A stretch of DNA of 64,000 nt from Azospirillum brasilense (GCF_007827795.1 NZ_VITI01000001.1:558001-622000); one strand, 5' to 3'; positions 43,216 through 52,958 are shown, counted from the first letter of the stretch. Numbers and translations are program-made. Notes: a model not told the origin generated them from the sequence alone.

Positions 43216-43890
43216 ATGCCCGTTTTCGCCGGTTCCGCGCTGACCTGCCTCCGTGGCGACCGGCTGGTCTTCACCGGGTTGGACTTCCGGATCGCGCCGG
43301 GGGAGGCGCTGTTCCTGCTCGGCCCCAACGGCAGCGGCAAGTCCAGCCTGCTGCGCGTCATGGCGGGACTGCTCAAGCCGATCCGCGGCCGGCTCTCCTG
43401 GGACGATGTGGCGGTCTCCGACGACCCCGACGGCCACCGCGGCCGCATCCATTACGTCGGCCATCTCGACGCGGTGAAGCCGGTGCTGAGCGCGGTGGAG
43501 AACCTGTCCTTCTGGGCCACGCTGGGCGGTGCCGCCGACCCGCGGGGCAACGCGCTGAAGGCGCTGGACCGGCTGGGCGTGCCGCACATCGCCAACGTGC
43601 CGGGGCGCTACCTGTCGGCGGGGCAGAAGCGACGCCTGAACCTCGCCCGCATCATCGCCGCCCCCGCCGCCCTGTGGCTGCTGGACGAGCCGACCGTGGC
43701 GCTCGACCGCGCGGCCATCGCCCTGTTCGAGGGGATCATCGCGGAGCATCGGGCCGCTGGTGGCATGGTCGCCGTCTCCACCCATGTGGACATCGCCATG
43801 CCCGGCGCCCGTAACCTGCATCTCGACGACTTCACCCCCGTCCCCCACGACGAGGACGACGACGTTTTGGAAGAGGAGGACGCGGCGTGA
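43216..43890 (+). CDS. ccmA: CcmA, ATPase of the cytochrome c maturation haem-release complex
   Basis: 224 residues with Walker A GPNGSGKSSLL, signature LSAGQKRRLNLARI and Walker B LWLLDEPTVALD. CcmA and CcmB (with CcmC) use ATP to release haem-loaded CcmE in System I cytochrome c maturation. The start is ATG 43216; the open frame extends 110 codons upstream over the terminator and promoter and is non-coding there. The stop overlaps the ccmB GTG start. Confidence 0.95.
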   Translation: MPVFAGSALTCLRGDRLVFTGLDFRIAPGEALFLLGPNGSGKSSLLRVMAGLLKPIRGRLSWDDVAVSDDPDGHRGRIHYVGHLDAVKPVLSAVENLSFWATLGGAADPRGNALKALDRLGVPHIANVPGRYLSAGQKRRLNLARIIAAPAALWLLDEPTVALDRAAIALFEGIIAEHRAAGGMVAVSTHVDIAMPGARNLHLDDFTPVPHDEDDDVLEEEDAA

Positions 43891-44552
43891 CCCGCTTCCT
43901 GCGCCTGATCGGGCGCGACCTGCGGCTGGCGCTGCGCCAGGGGTCGGACGCCAGCATCGCCGTGATGTTCTTCGTTCTGTGCGTGGTGCTGTTCCCCTTC
44001 GGGGTGGGGCCGGAGCCGAACATCCTCGCCCGCATTGCCGCCGGGGTGATCTGGGTCGCCGCCCTTCTGGCCTCGCTGCTGTCGCTGGAGCGGCTGTTCC
44101 AGAACGACTACGAGGACGGCTCGCTGGAGCTGCTGTCGCTGTCCACCCTGCCGATGGAGGCGGTGGTGCTGGCCAAGACGCTGGCCCACTGGCTGGTGAC
44201 CGGCCTGCCGCTGATCGCCGCCGCCCCGCTTCTGGCGCTGCTGCTGAACATGGACGCGGAGGGGTTCGGGGTGCTGGTGCTGACCCTGCTGGTCGGCACG
44301 CCGATCCTCAGCCTGATCGGCAGCATCGGCGCCGCGCTCACGCTGGGCGCCCGGCGCGGCGGCGTGCTGCTGTCGCTGCTGATCCTGCCGCTCTACATCC
44401 CCGTGCTGATCTTCGGCGCCGGGGCCATCGACGCCGCACTGAACGGCCTGACCCCGCGCCCGCATCTGCTGCTGCTGGGCGGCCTGTTGGCCGGCGCCCT
44501 GCCGCTGGCCCCCTGGGCGAGCGCCGCCGCCTTGCGTCAGGCGGTGGAGTAG
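43887..44552 (+). CDS. ccmB: CcmB, membrane subunit of the haem-release complex
   Basis: 221 residues with six TM helices. It begins at a GTG overlapping the ccmA stop (GTGA). The LASLLSLERLFQNDYEDGSLE motif is characteristic of CcmB. It partners with CcmA at the inner membrane. It is separated from ccmC by 400 bp, unusually for this operon. Confidence 0.94.
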   Translation: MTRFLRLIGRDLRLALRQGSDASIAVMFFVLCVVLFPFGVGPEPNILARIAAGVIWVAALLASLLSLERLFQNDYEDGSLELLSLSTLPMEAVVLAKTLAHWLVTGLPLIAAAPLLALLLNMDAEGFGVLVLTLLVGTPILSLIGSIGAALTLGARRGGVLLSLLILPLYIPVLIFGAGAIDAALNGLTPRPHLLLLGGLLAGALPLAPWASAAALRQAVE

Positions 44553-44952
44553 GACCGGGATTCTCGGCGGACAACGGAATCTTCACGAATTTGGACACGG
44601 ATTTTTCCATGCGTGCCCGGCGAAAGGCCGCTCGAACGGCGAGCGCTGGGCAAGTTCAAAGAAAATCCGCGTCATCCGTGCTTGAATCCGGGAAATCCGT
44701 GTAAACCCCGTTGTCATCCAAGAATCCCGCCCCTCACACCGGGGCCCGGACTTTTTTGCCCATCCCACACCAACGTAGCATGGAAAGGCCGCGTCAACCC
44801 GTCGTACCGTCAGTGCGACAGGCCGCCGCACCGTCCTGAAAACACCACGGTGTGCGGCCATGTTTCCTGACCAAGATCAAGGCGAAACCCCTCGCGCTGG
44901 GGCATCACTGAGCTTATATCGTCCGCAGCACGACCAGAGGCCCATAGGTCCT
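44553..44952. other. 400-bp gap between ccmB and ccmC with a long inverted repeat
   Basis: ACACGGATTT (44595-44604) is perfectly inverted as AAATCCGTGT (44693-44702), and ATCCGCGTCATCCGTG sits inside, so the element contains several copies of an ATCCGTG-like word. The surroundings are AT-richer than the ccm genes. Downstream, a TTATAT hexamer (44914-44919) could be a -10 box for ccmC, but no good -35 is visible. No reading frame with coding character was found. Confidence 0.5.
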
Positions 44953-45672
44953 ATGCATCGATTTGCAAATCCTGCCCGCTTCCAGCGCCTTTCGGCGGCG
45001 ATCCTGCCCTGGACGGCGGGGGCGACCGTGATCCTGCTGATCGTCGGGCTCTACATCTCGCTGATCGGGTCGCCGCGCGACTATCAGCAGGGCGACACCG
45101 TGCGGATCATGTACATCCATGTCCCCGCCGCCTGGATGAGCCTGTTCGTCTACGTCAACATGGCCATCGCCGCCGCCTGCGGTCTGGTGTGGAAGCATCC
45201 GCTGGCCGACCTGTTCGCCAAGGCCGCCGCCCCGGTCGGCGCCGGCTTCACTCTCATCTGCCTCGTCACCGGCTCGCTGTGGGGCGCGCCGATGTGGGGA
45301 ACGTGGTGGGTGTGGGACGCGCGGCTGACCAGCGTGCTGATCCTGTTCTTCCTCTATCTGGGATACATGGCGCTGGTGAACGCCTTCGACGACCCGCAGC
45401 GCGGGACGCGGGCGGGCAACGTGCTGCTTCTCGTCGGCATCGTGAACGTGCCGATCATCAAATTCTCGGTGGACTGGTGGAACACCCTGCACCAGCCGGC
45501 CAGCGTCATCCGCATGGGCGGACCGACCATCGACGGGTCCATGCTGGTCCCGCTGCTGGTCATGGCGCTGGGCTTCACCGCCTATTTCATCACGGTGGTC
45601 CTGCTGCGCCTGCGGGCGGAGATCGTGCAACGCAAGATCCAGACGATGCGCCTGACCGAGGCGCAGGGCTGA
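44953..45672 (+). CDS. ccmC: CcmC, haem-handling membrane protein
   Basis: 239 residues with six TM helices and the haem-handling WWD motif WGTWWVWDARLT. It loads haem onto CcmE in the periplasm. ATG 44953 was chosen from three possible starts because it gives the usual short cytoplasmic N-terminus before the first TM. It is followed by ccmD (31-bp gap). Confidence 0.95.
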   Translation: MHRFANPARFQRLSAAILPWTAGATVILLIVGLYISLIGSPRDYQQGDTVRIMYIHVPAAWMSLFVYVNMAIAAACGLVWKHPLADLFAKAAAPVGAGFTLICLVTGSLWGAPMWGTWWVWDARLTSVLILFFLYLGYMALVNAFDDPQRGTRAGNVLLLVGIVNVPIIKFSVDWWNTLHQPASVIRMGGPTIDGSMLVPLLVMALGFTAYFITVVLLRLRAEIVQRKIQTMRLTEAQG

Positions 45673-45703
45673 GGCACGGGAACAGGCTGGGCCGGAGGCA
45701 AGG

Positions 45704-45922
45704 ATGACAGAGTTTTTCGCGATGGGCGGCTACGCCGCGTATGTCTGGTCGTCCTACGCGCTGGCGGCGCTGGTGATGGTCGGCCTTCTGGCCGCCACGC
45801 TGAAGGCGCTGCGCAGCGCCGAGACGACCCTGAAGGCGCTGGAAGGCAGCCGCCCGCCGCGGCGGCGCCGGGCGCGCAACGGAGCCGCGGCGTCGCCCGC
45901 GGCGGAGGTTGGTGAAGGATGA
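45704..45922 (+). CDS. ccmD: CcmD, small haem-exporter accessory protein
   Basis: 72 residues with one TM segment (about 8-30) and a basic C-terminal tail. It is identified by position between ccmC and ccmE and by the GGYAAYVWSSYALAAL start. CcmD helps release holo-CcmE. Its stop overlaps the ccmE ATG by 4 bp. Confidence 0.9.
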   Translation: MTEFFAMGGYAAYVWSSYALAALVMVGLLAATLKALRSAETTLKALEGSRPPRRRRARNGAAASPAAEVGEG

Positions 45923-46374
45923 CCCGCAAGAAACGGCGCCTCTACATGCTGGGCCTCGCCCTGCTGGGCCTTGGCGCGGCCACCGCCCTGACGCTGACGG
46001 CGTTCGAGGACAACATCGTCTTCTTCTTCAGCCCGACGCAGTTGCAGACCCAGGACATCGGCGACCGCAACTTCCGCCTGGGCGGTCTGGTCGAGGAAGG
46101 CAGCGTGAGCAAGATGCCCGACGGGGTGACGACGCGGTTCCGCGTCACCGACACCGTGCACACCGTCGCCGTCAGCTACCGCGGCCAGCTTCCCGACCTG
46201 TTCCGCGAGGGCCAGGGCGTCATCACGGAAGGCCGCATGATCAACGGCGTCTTCCAGGCGCGCGAGGTGCTGGCCAAGCATGACGAGAACTACATGCCCC
46301 CGGAAGTCGCCGACGCGCTGAAGGAAGCGGAGCACTTCAAGGCGAATTCGAAGGAGCAGAAGCCCAGCTCGTGA
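45919..46374 (+). CDS. ccmE: CcmE, periplasmic haem chaperone
   Basis: 151 residues with an N-terminal membrane anchor and an OB-fold domain. The covalent haem-binding histidine is H121, in LAKHDENYMP, with Tyr125 as the expected axial ligand. It carries haem from CcmABC to the CcmF-CcmH ligation complex. Confidence 0.96.
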   Translation: MTRKKRRLYMLGLALLGLGAATALTLTAFEDNIVFFFSPTQLQTQDIGDRNFRLGGLVEEGSVSKMPDGVTTRFRVTDTVHTVAVSYRGQLPDLFREGQGVITEGRMINGVFQAREVLAKHDENYMPPEVADALKEAEHFKANSKEQKPSS

Positions 46375-46430
46375 TGCTGACGGCTTCCTGACCCCTCTTC
46401 ATCATTCCGTTTCAAGGGAGCATCGGGCCC

Positions 46431-48422
46431 GTGATTCCCGAACTCGGCCATTACGCGCTGGTGCTGGCGCTGTTCGTGGCGCTGGTGCAGTCCGGCGTCC
46501 CCCTGGTGGGTGCTGCCACCGGCAACGCCGCCTGGATGGGCGTCGCCCGCCCCGCCGCCATCGCGCAGTTGCTGCTGGTGCTGGTCGCCTACGGCGCCCT
46601 GACCTGGGCGCATGTGGTGTCGGACTTCAGCGTGTCGAACGTGGTCCAGAACAGCCACTCGATGAAGCCGATGCTCTACAAGGTGTCGGGCGTGTGGGGG
46701 AACCACGAAGGCTCGATGATGCTGTGGGTCGTCATGCTGACCGCGTTCGGCGCGGCGGTCGGGATCTTCGGGCGCAACCTGCCGCCCTCGCTGAAGGCCC
46801 GCGTCATCTCCGTCCAGGGGATGATCGGCGTCGGCTTCCTGCTGTTCATCCTGATCACCTCCAACCCCTTCATCCGCGTGGTTCCGGCGCCGCTCGACGG
46901 CAACGACCTGAACCCGCTGCTCCAGGACCCCGGCCTCGCCTTCCACCCGCCCTTCCTCTACGCGGGCTATGTCGGCTTCTCCATCGCCTTCTCCTTCGCG
47001 GTCGCCGCCCTGATTGAGGGCCGCGTGGACCCGGCCTGGGCGCGCTGGGTGCGGCCCTGGACGCTGGCCGCCTGGTCGACCCTGACCGCCGGCATCGCGC
47101 TCGGCTCCTGGTGGGCCTATTACGAGCTGGGCTGGGGCGGCTGGTGGTACTGGGACCCGGTCGAGAACGCCTCCTTCATGCCCTGGCTGGCCGGCACCGC
47201 GCTGCTGCACTCCGCCATCGTGGTGGAGAAGCGCGACGCGCTGAAGACCTGGACCATCCTGCTGGCGATCATCACCTTCTCACTGTCACTGATGGGCACC
47301 TTCCTGGTGCGGTCGGGCATCCTGACCTCGGTCCACGCCTTCGCGGTGGACCCGGCGCGCGGCGTCTTCATCCTGGTCCTGCTGGCCATCGCCACCGGCG
47401 GCTCGCTGCTGCTCTACTCCGTGCGGGCGCCCAGCCTGAAGACCGGCGGCCTGTTCGCTCCGGTCAGCCGCGAAGGCTCGCTGGTGCTGAACAACCTGCT
47501 GCTGTCCACCGCGACGGCGACGGTCTTCATCGGCACGCTCTACCCGCTGTTCCTGGATGTTCTGGAGCTGGGCAAGGTGTCGGTCGGCCCGCCCTTCTTC
47601 AACGCCACCTTCATCCCGGTCGCCATCCCGATGGTGATCGCCATGGTGGTCGGCCCCTTCCTGGCCTGGAAGCGCGCCGACCTGCTGGGCGCCCTGACCC
47701 GGCTGTGGACGGCGGGCGTGGCGACCGTGGCCTGCGTCGCCATCGCCGCCTACGTCACCAACGGCGGCGGGCCACTGCTGGCGCTGGTCGGGGTCGGGCT
47801 GGCCGCCTGGGCCTTCTTCGGCTCGCTGGCCGAGTTCGCCGAGCGCATCCGTCTGTTCCGCATCCCGGTGAAGGACAGCTGGAACCGCGCGGTCAACCTG
47901 CCGCGCAGCGCCTGGGGCATGACCATCGCCCACGCCTCCATGGGCATCGCCATCGCCGGCATGACCGGCACCTCGGCGTGGCAGAGCGAGACCATCCAGG
48001 CGATGAAGCCGGGCGACAACGCCACGGTCGGCGCCTACGCCGTGCATTTCGACCGCGTCGGCGCGGTGCAGGGGCCGAACTACAGCGCCGAGCAGGGCGT
48101 CTTCACCGTCACCCGCGACGGCAGGCACATCGCCACCCTGGCGCCGCAGCGCCGCAGCTACCCGGTCACCCGCATGACGACGACCGAGGCGGCGATCCAC
48201 ACCACCTGGCTGTCCGACGTCTACGTCGCGCTGGGCGACCCGACGCAGAACGGCACGGCCTGGACCGTGCGGCTGTACCATCACCCGCTGGTGCCGTGGA
48301 TCTGGATCGGCTCGCTGGGGATGATGCTGGGCGGGCTGGTCAGCCTGTCCGACCGCCGCTTCCGCGTCGGCGCCCCGGAGCGCCGCCGCGCCGCCAAGGG
48401 CAGCCTTCAGCCCGCCGAGTAA
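46431..48422 (+). CDS. ccmF: CcmF, cytochrome c haem lyase subunit
   Basis: 663 residues with about 13-15 TM helices and the WWD domain GGWWYWDPVENASFMPWL. It receives haem from CcmE and attaches it to apocytochrome c with CcmH and CcmI. The start is GTG 46431; AGGGAG lies upstream at a slightly long spacing. The next gene, ccmG, begins 13 bp after it. Confidence 0.96.
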   Translation: MIPELGHYALVLALFVALVQSGVPLVGAATGNAAWMGVARPAAIAQLLLVLVAYGALTWAHVVSDFSVSNVVQNSHSMKPMLYKVSGVWGNHEGSMMLWVVMLTAFGAAVGIFGRNLPPSLKARVISVQGMIGVGFLLFILITSNPFIRVVPAPLDGNDLNPLLQDPGLAFHPPFLYAGYVGFSIAFSFAVAALIEGRVDPAWARWVRPWTLAAWSTLTAGIALGSWWAYYELGWGGWWYWDPVENASFMPWLAGTALLHSAIVVEKRDALKTWTILLAIITFSLSLMGTFLVRSGILTSVHAFAVDPARGVFILVLLAIATGGSLLLYSVRAPSLKTGGLFAPVSREGSLVLNNLLLSTATATVFIGTLYPLFLDVLELGKVSVGPPFFNATFIPVAIPMVIAMVVGPFLAWKRADLLGALTRLWTAGVATVACVAIAAYVTNGGGPLLALVGVGLAAWAFFGSLAEFAERIRLFRIPVKDSWNRAVNLPRSAWGMTIAHASMGIAIAGMTGTSAWQSETIQAMKPGDNATVGAYAVHFDRVGAVQGPNYSAEQGVFTVTRDGRHIATLAPQRRSYPVTRMTTTEAAIHTTWLSDVYVALGDPTQNGTAWTVRLYHHPLVPWIWIGSLGMMLGGLVSLSDRRFRVGAPERRRAAKGSLQPAE

Positions 48423-48435
48423 GGACAAGCCCACG

Positions 48436-48972
48436 ATGCGCCGCCTGATCTACCTGTTGCCGCTGCTGCTGTTCGTCGGTGTCGGCGTGGCCTTCCTGCG
48501 CGGGTTCGACCGCGACCCGCGCGACATCCCCTCCGCCCTGATCGACAAGCCGGCGCCGGAATTCTCCCTGCCGCCGCTGCCGGGCCACAAGGAAGGGCTG
48601 TCCAACGCGACGCTGAAGGGCGACGTCACGTTGGTGAACGTCTTCGCCTCCTGGTGCATCCCCTGCAAGGCCGAGCATCCGATCATCACCCGGCTGGCCC
48701 GCGAGCAGGGCGTGACGGTGCGCGGCATCAACCACAAGGACAAGGCGGAGGACGCCATCGCCTGGCTCAACCGCAACGGCGACCCCTACGCCAGCATCGG
48801 CGTCGACTTGGACGGCCGCGTGTCCATCGACTGGGGCGTCTACGGCGTGCCGGAGACCTTCCTGCTCGACCGCCAGGGCCGCATCCGCTTCAAGCATGTC
48901 GGCCCCCTGACCCCGCAGGTGGTCGAGGAGCAGATCCTGCCCATGGTCAAGCATCTGCGGAGCGCGTCGTGA
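48436..48972 (+). CDS. ccmG: CcmG/DsbE, thioredoxin-like apocytochrome reductase
   Basis: 178 residues with an N-terminal membrane anchor (about 5-20) and a periplasmic thioredoxin fold carrying WCIPC (C74, C77). It keeps the CxxCH cysteines of apocytochrome c reduced, receiving electrons from a DsbD/CcdA protein encoded elsewhere. Its stop overlaps the ccmH GTG start. Confidence 0.95.
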   Translation: MRRLIYLLPLLLFVGVGVAFLRGFDRDPRDIPSALIDKPAPEFSLPPLPGHKEGLSNATLKGDVTLVNVFASWCIPCKAEHPIITRLAREQGVTVRGINHKDKAEDAIAWLNRNGDPYASIGVDLDGRVSIDWGVYGVPETFLLDRQGRIRFKHVGPLTPQVVEEQILPMVKHLRSAS

Positions 48973-49469
48973 GAGCCCTTCTTTCCACGACCTTGATGGC
49001 CGTCCTGCTGGCGTTGACCCCGGTCACCGCCTCCGCCGTCCAACCCGACGAGGTGCTGAAGGACCCGGCGCTGGAGGGCCGCGCGCGGGAGATCAGCAAG
49101 GATCTGCGCTGCCTCGTCTGCCAGAACCAGTCGATCGACGATTCCAACGCGCCGCTCGCCCGCGATCTGCGCGTGCTGGTCCGCGAGCGGCTGACCGCCG
49201 GCGACAGCAACCAGCAGGTGCTGAGCTTCGTCACCGACCGCTACGGCGACTATGTGCTGCTGCGCCCGCCCTTCAAGGCGACGACGCTGTTCCTGTGGAT
49301 CGGCCCCTTCGTGATCCTGGCCATCGGCGGCGTCGTGACGGCCCTGTACCTGCGCGGGCGGAAAGGGGCTGCCGCCGATGGCCCGATGACCGCGGGCGGC
49401 GACACCGCCCCGCTGACCGAGGACGAGCGGCGGCGCCTGGACGCCCTGCTCCGCAAGGACAAAGCCTGA
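48969..49469 (+). CDS. ccmH: CcmH, cytochrome c maturation thiol protein
   Basis: 166 residues from GTG 48969: signal peptide (ending near ASA, residue 23), then the LRCLVCQNQSI motif with C48 and C51, which handles apocytochrome thiols, then one TM helix and a short cytoplasmic tail. The stop overlaps the ccmI start by one base. Confidence 0.94.
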   Translation: MRALLSTTLMAVLLALTPVTASAVQPDEVLKDPALEGRAREISKDLRCLVCQNQSIDDSNAPLARDLRVLVRERLTAGDSNQQVLSFVTDRYGDYVLLRPPFKATTLFLWIGPFVILAIGGVVTALYLRGRKGAAADGPMTAGGDTAPLTEDERRRLDALLRKDKA

Positions 49470-50911
49470 TGCTGTTCTGGATCGTCGCCGCCGCCCTGAC
49501 GGCGGCCGTGGTGCTGCTGATCGTGCCGCCGCTGCTGAGGAAGCCCGAGGGAGCCGCCGAGGAGCGCGCCGCCTACGACCTGGAGGTCTACCGTGACCAG
49601 CTGGGCGAGCTGGAGCGCGACCAGGGCCGCGGCCTGATCAGCGAGGCGCAGGCCGCCGCCGCACGCGCCGAGATCGGCCGCCGCATGCTGGCCATCGCCG
49701 ACCGCGGCAAGGGCGGTGCAAAGGCCGGCGCGAAGGGCAAAGTCCCCGCCGCCCGTGCCCCGCGCAGCGCGATGGCGCTGGCCGCCCTGCTGGCCGTCCT
49801 GCTGCCGCTCGGCACGCTGGCCGTCTATGGCAAGCTGGGCCGTCCGGAGCTGCCGGCCCAGCCGCTGGCCTCGCGCAATCTGGACCATGAGCGCGGCGGG
49901 CCGCCGAAGAACGTGCTGGCGGCGATGGACAAGCTGAAGGCCCAGCTCGCCGAGACCCCCGACGACCCGCAGGGCTGGGCCATCCTCGGCCAGGCCTACG
50001 CCAAGATGGGCCGCCTGCCCGAGGCCGCCGACGCGCTGGGCAAGGCGGTGGCCCTGGCCGGCGACGATCTGGAGCTTCTCGGCAGCTACGGCGAGGTCCT
50101 GATCTCGGCCAACGGCGGCACCGTGCCGGACGAGGCCCGCAAGACCTTCGACCGCGTGCTGGCGAAGGACCCGACGGAGCCGCGCGCCCGCTTCTACGCC
50201 GCGCTGGCCCGCTTCCAGGCCGGCGACACCAAGGACGCGCTGGAACGCTGGAGTGCCCTGCTCGCCGAGTCCCACGCCGACGCCCCCTGGGTGCCGGTCG
50301 TCCGGACGCAGATCGCGGAGGCCGCCAAGGCGCTGAACCTCGATCCGGCCAAGGTGACGCCGGAGCCCCTGCCCGCCCAGCAACAGCCGCCGGTCGCCCA
50401 AAACCAGGGCCAGAATCAGGGTCAGGGCCAAGCGCAGGGCCAGACCGAGGGCGAGGATCAGCAGCAGATGATCCGCGGCATGGTCGATGGGCTGGCCGCC
50501 CGGCTGGAGGCCAACCCGGACGATGTGGACGGCTGGCTGCGGCTGTCGCGCTCCTACGGCGTGATGGGCGAGTCGGCGAAGGCCATCGACGCCGCCCGCA
50601 AGGCGCGGGAACAGGCGCCCAAGCGGCCCGATGTGCTGATCGCCTACGCCTCCGCCCTGCTGTCGGCGGAGCCGCGGAGCAGCAAACCCGGCCCGATGCC
50701 GGAGGAGGCCGTCGCCGCGCTCCGTCAGGCGCTGGCGGCCGAACCCGACAACCGCGACGCGCTCTGGCTGCTCGGCCTGAACGCCGCCGGCGTCGGTCAG
50801 ACCGCGGAGGCCACCGATCTGTGGACCCGCCTGCTGGCCCAGTTCAAGCCGGAGGAGCCGGAATACACGCTGATTCGCGCCCGCCTCGATTCGCTGAAGG
50901 CCGGCGGCTGA
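49469..50911 (+). CDS. ccmI: CcmI, TPR chaperone for apocytochrome c
   Basis: 480 residues. Two TM helices with a cytoplasmic loop between them (residues about 1-100; MLFWIVAAALTAAVVL and ALAALLAVLLPLGTLAV) precede a periplasmic TPR domain (about 150-270 and 330-480). A Gln/Gly-rich linker (NQGQNQGQGQAQGQ, about 310-330) interrupts the TPR region. It holds apocytochrome c tails for ligation. It is the last gene of the ccm run. Confidence 0.9.
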   Translation: MLFWIVAAALTAAVVLLIVPPLLRKPEGAAEERAAYDLEVYRDQLGELERDQGRGLISEAQAAAARAEIGRRMLAIADRGKGGAKAGAKGKVPAARAPRSAMALAALLAVLLPLGTLAVYGKLGRPELPAQPLASRNLDHERGGPPKNVLAAMDKLKAQLAETPDDPQGWAILGQAYAKMGRLPEAADALGKAVALAGDDLELLGSYGEVLISANGGTVPDEARKTFDRVLAKDPTEPRARFYAALARFQAGDTKDALERWSALLAESHADAPWVPVVRTQIAEAAKALNLDPAKVTPEPLPAQQQPPVAQNQGQNQGQGQAQGQTEGEDQQQMIRGMVDGLAARLEANPDDVDGWLRLSRSYGVMGESAKAIDAARKAREQAPKRPDVLIAYASALLSAEPRSSKPGPMPEEAVAALRQALAAEPDNRDALWLLGLNAAGVGQTAEATDLWTRLLAQFKPEEPEYTLIRARLDSLKAGG

Positions 50912-51033
50912 TCCTCTCCCGAATGTCCCTTGCACCCTGGCCGGTCCGAAGAGCAGGATAGCGATGCACGCTGGGGTGGCGTTTCCGGCAATGGAGCGCC
51001 ACCCGCAGGCCGATCCGCCAGGGACGCGACCGA

Positions 51034-51963
51034 TTGCCCACCCACGCGCTCACCGCCAAAGGTCCCGCCACCGGCCCCGGCATGGCGGGAAAACCGCTGG
51101 AGGCGGCCTTCTGGATGCTGGGAGCCGCCCTGTTCATCGCCATCGGCAACGCGATGATCCGCCATGTCAGCGGCGAGCTTCATCCCTTCGAGATCGTCTT
51201 CTTCCGCAACCTGTTCAGCCTGATGTTCATGCTGCCTTGGATCGCGGCGGTGGGGCTGGGGCGGCTGCGCACCGGCCGGGCGGGGCTTTACGCCTCGCGC
51301 TCGGCGACCAGCCTGGTGGCGATGCTGTGCTGGTTCTACAGCGTCACCCACATGCCGCTGCCGGACGCCACCGCACTCAGCTTCACCATTCCCCTGTTCG
51401 TCACCGCCGGAGCCGCGCTGTTCCTGAACGAGACGGTGCGGGCGCGGCGCTGGGCCGCCGTCCTGGTCGGGCTGGCCGGGGTGATGATCGTCATCCGCCC
51501 CGACGACGCCACCCTGGACCCGACGATCCTGGTCATGCTCCTGCATTGCGTCGCCGCCGCCATAACCACGCTCCAGGTGCGGGCGCTGGCGACCTCCGAC
51601 GGGGTGATGGTGGTGGTCGCCTACATGGGGCTGTTCCTGACCCCGATGGCGCTGGTGCCGGCCCTCTTCGTGTGGGAATGGCCGAGCTGGACGGCGCTCG
51701 GCTGGCTCGTCCTGCTGGGCGGCGTGCTGACGCTGGGGCAACTGGCGATGACCCGCGCCTTCAAGCTGGCACCGGCCTCGGCGATGATGCCCTACGACTA
51801 CGCCCGCCTGCCCTTCACCGCTCTGCTCGCTTGGCCGCTGTTCGGCGAGGCCATGGACCTGTGGGGCTGGGTCGGCGCCGGGGTGATCGCCTCCGCCGCC
51901 CTCTACACCGCCCACCGCGACGCGGCGCAATCGCGGGCCGAACGGGGCTCTGCCAAGGCGTGA
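51034..51963 (+). CDS. EamA/DMT-family transporter
   Basis: 309 residues with ten TM segments in two EamA repeats; a typical metabolite exporter of unknown substrate. A TTG at 51034 has an AGGGA ribosome site 9 bp upstream and was chosen; an ATG at 51082 (MAGKPLEAAF) is the alternative, and would remove 16 residues of uncertain value. It lacks the histidine tail of the other EamA gene. Confidence 0.85.
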   Translation: MPTHALTAKGPATGPGMAGKPLEAAFWMLGAALFIAIGNAMIRHVSGELHPFEIVFFRNLFSLMFMLPWIAAVGLGRLRTGRAGLYASRSATSLVAMLCWFYSVTHMPLPDATALSFTIPLFVTAGAALFLNETVRARRWAAVLVGLAGVMIVIRPDDATLDPTILVMLLHCVAAAITTLQVRALATSDGVMVVVAYMGLFLTPMALVPALFVWEWPSWTALGWLVLLGGVLTLGQLAMTRAFKLAPASAMMPYDYARLPFTALLAWPLFGEAMDLWGWVGAGVIASAALYTAHRDAAQSRAERGSAKA

Positions 51964-51967
51964 GCCG

Positions 51968-52396
51968 TCAGCCGCCAGCCGCGGTCTTCATTTCCGGAGG
52001 CTTCATCTGTTGCTCCTTGCGCAGGGCGGCGCGGGCGCGGTCCTCATGCTGGGGCTTCAGATTGGTCCGCACCGCATGGACGGCGGTGGCCAGCACCGCC
52101 GCGTCGTCGACGAAGCCGACCGCGATCAGCCAGTCCGGGATGGAATCCGCGGGCAGCACGAAATAGGCCAGCGCCGCCATCAGGATCGCCTTCGCCTTGA
52201 AGGGCGTCTGCGGGTCGGTCGCGCAGAAGAAGGCGGCCAGCGCCTGCTCCAGGAAGGGAATGCGGTGCAGGTTGGCGCGCAGCGTGTTCCAGAAGCGGCG
52301 GCGGACGTAGCGCTCGTTCCGCTCCACGCGGACGGGATCGATGACGGTCGGCAAAGCGGCGGCGGCTTCGGTGGTTCCGTCGGTGGCAGTCTGCAT
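51968..52396 (-). CDS. YkvA-like DUF1232 membrane protein
   Basis: 142 residues. The DUF1232 core (FKAKAILMAALAYFVLPADSIPDWLIAVGFVDDAAV) with one or two TM segments lies in the C-terminal half. Function is unknown. It converges on the EamA gene (4-bp gap). Confidence 0.85.
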   Translation of the reverse strand: MQTATDGTTEAAAALPTVIDPVRVERNERYVRRRFWNTLRANLHRIPFLEQALAAFFCATDPQTPFKAKAILMAALAYFVLPADSIPDWLIAVGFVDDAAVLATAVHAVRTNLKPQHEDRARAALRKEQQMKPPEMKTAAGG

Positions 52397-52552
52397 GGCT
52401 TTCCCTGGGCTCCCCCCGCACCGGCCGCCCTTCCCGGTGGACCGGGCGGGGCGGCCTGTTGCACAGTTGCGTAGAGTGACAACAGCGCAGACGCGCCAAC
52501 GGTCCCGCCAAGGGTTCGACTACGGCCAAAGGGTCAAAAGGAGGAAACCGCC

Positions 52553-52957
52553 ATGCCGATGAAGAAGGGCTACAAGGAGTTGCTGGCCGAAGCGAACGCC
52601 CGCATCCAGGCGATCACGCCGCAGGAGGCGTTGTCCCTGCACGGCGACCCCGACGTGGTCTTCGTCGACATCCGCGACCCGCGCGAGCTGACGCGCGACG
52701 GCATGATCCCCGGCGCCTTCCCGGCCACCCGCGGCATGCTGGAATTCTGGGTGGACCCGGACAGCCCCTATCACAAGCCGGTCTTCGCGTCGGGCAAGCG
52801 CTTCGTCTTCTACTGCGCCAGCGGTTGGCGCTCGGCGCTCGCCACCGACACCGTGCAGTCGATGGGGCTGGAGAACGTCTGCCACCTCGAAGGCGGCTTC
52901 AAGGGCTGGAAGGAGGCCGGACTGCCCGTCGCCACGGTCGAACGCAAGGAGAGCTGA
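52553..52957 (+). CDS. Rhodanese-domain protein
   Basis: A 134-residue single rhodanese domain with the active-site cysteine loop YCASGWRSALA. It could transfer sulfane sulfur or serve as a sulfur carrier or binding protein. It is followed one base after its stop by the VOC protein gene. Confidence 0.88.
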   Translation: MPMKKGYKELLAEANARIQAITPQEALSLHGDPDVVFVDIRDPRELTRDGMIPGAFPATRGMLEFWVDPDSPYHKPVFASGKRFVFYCASGWRSALATDTVQSMGLENVCHLEGGFKGWKEAGLPVATVERKES

Positions 52958-52958
52958 G

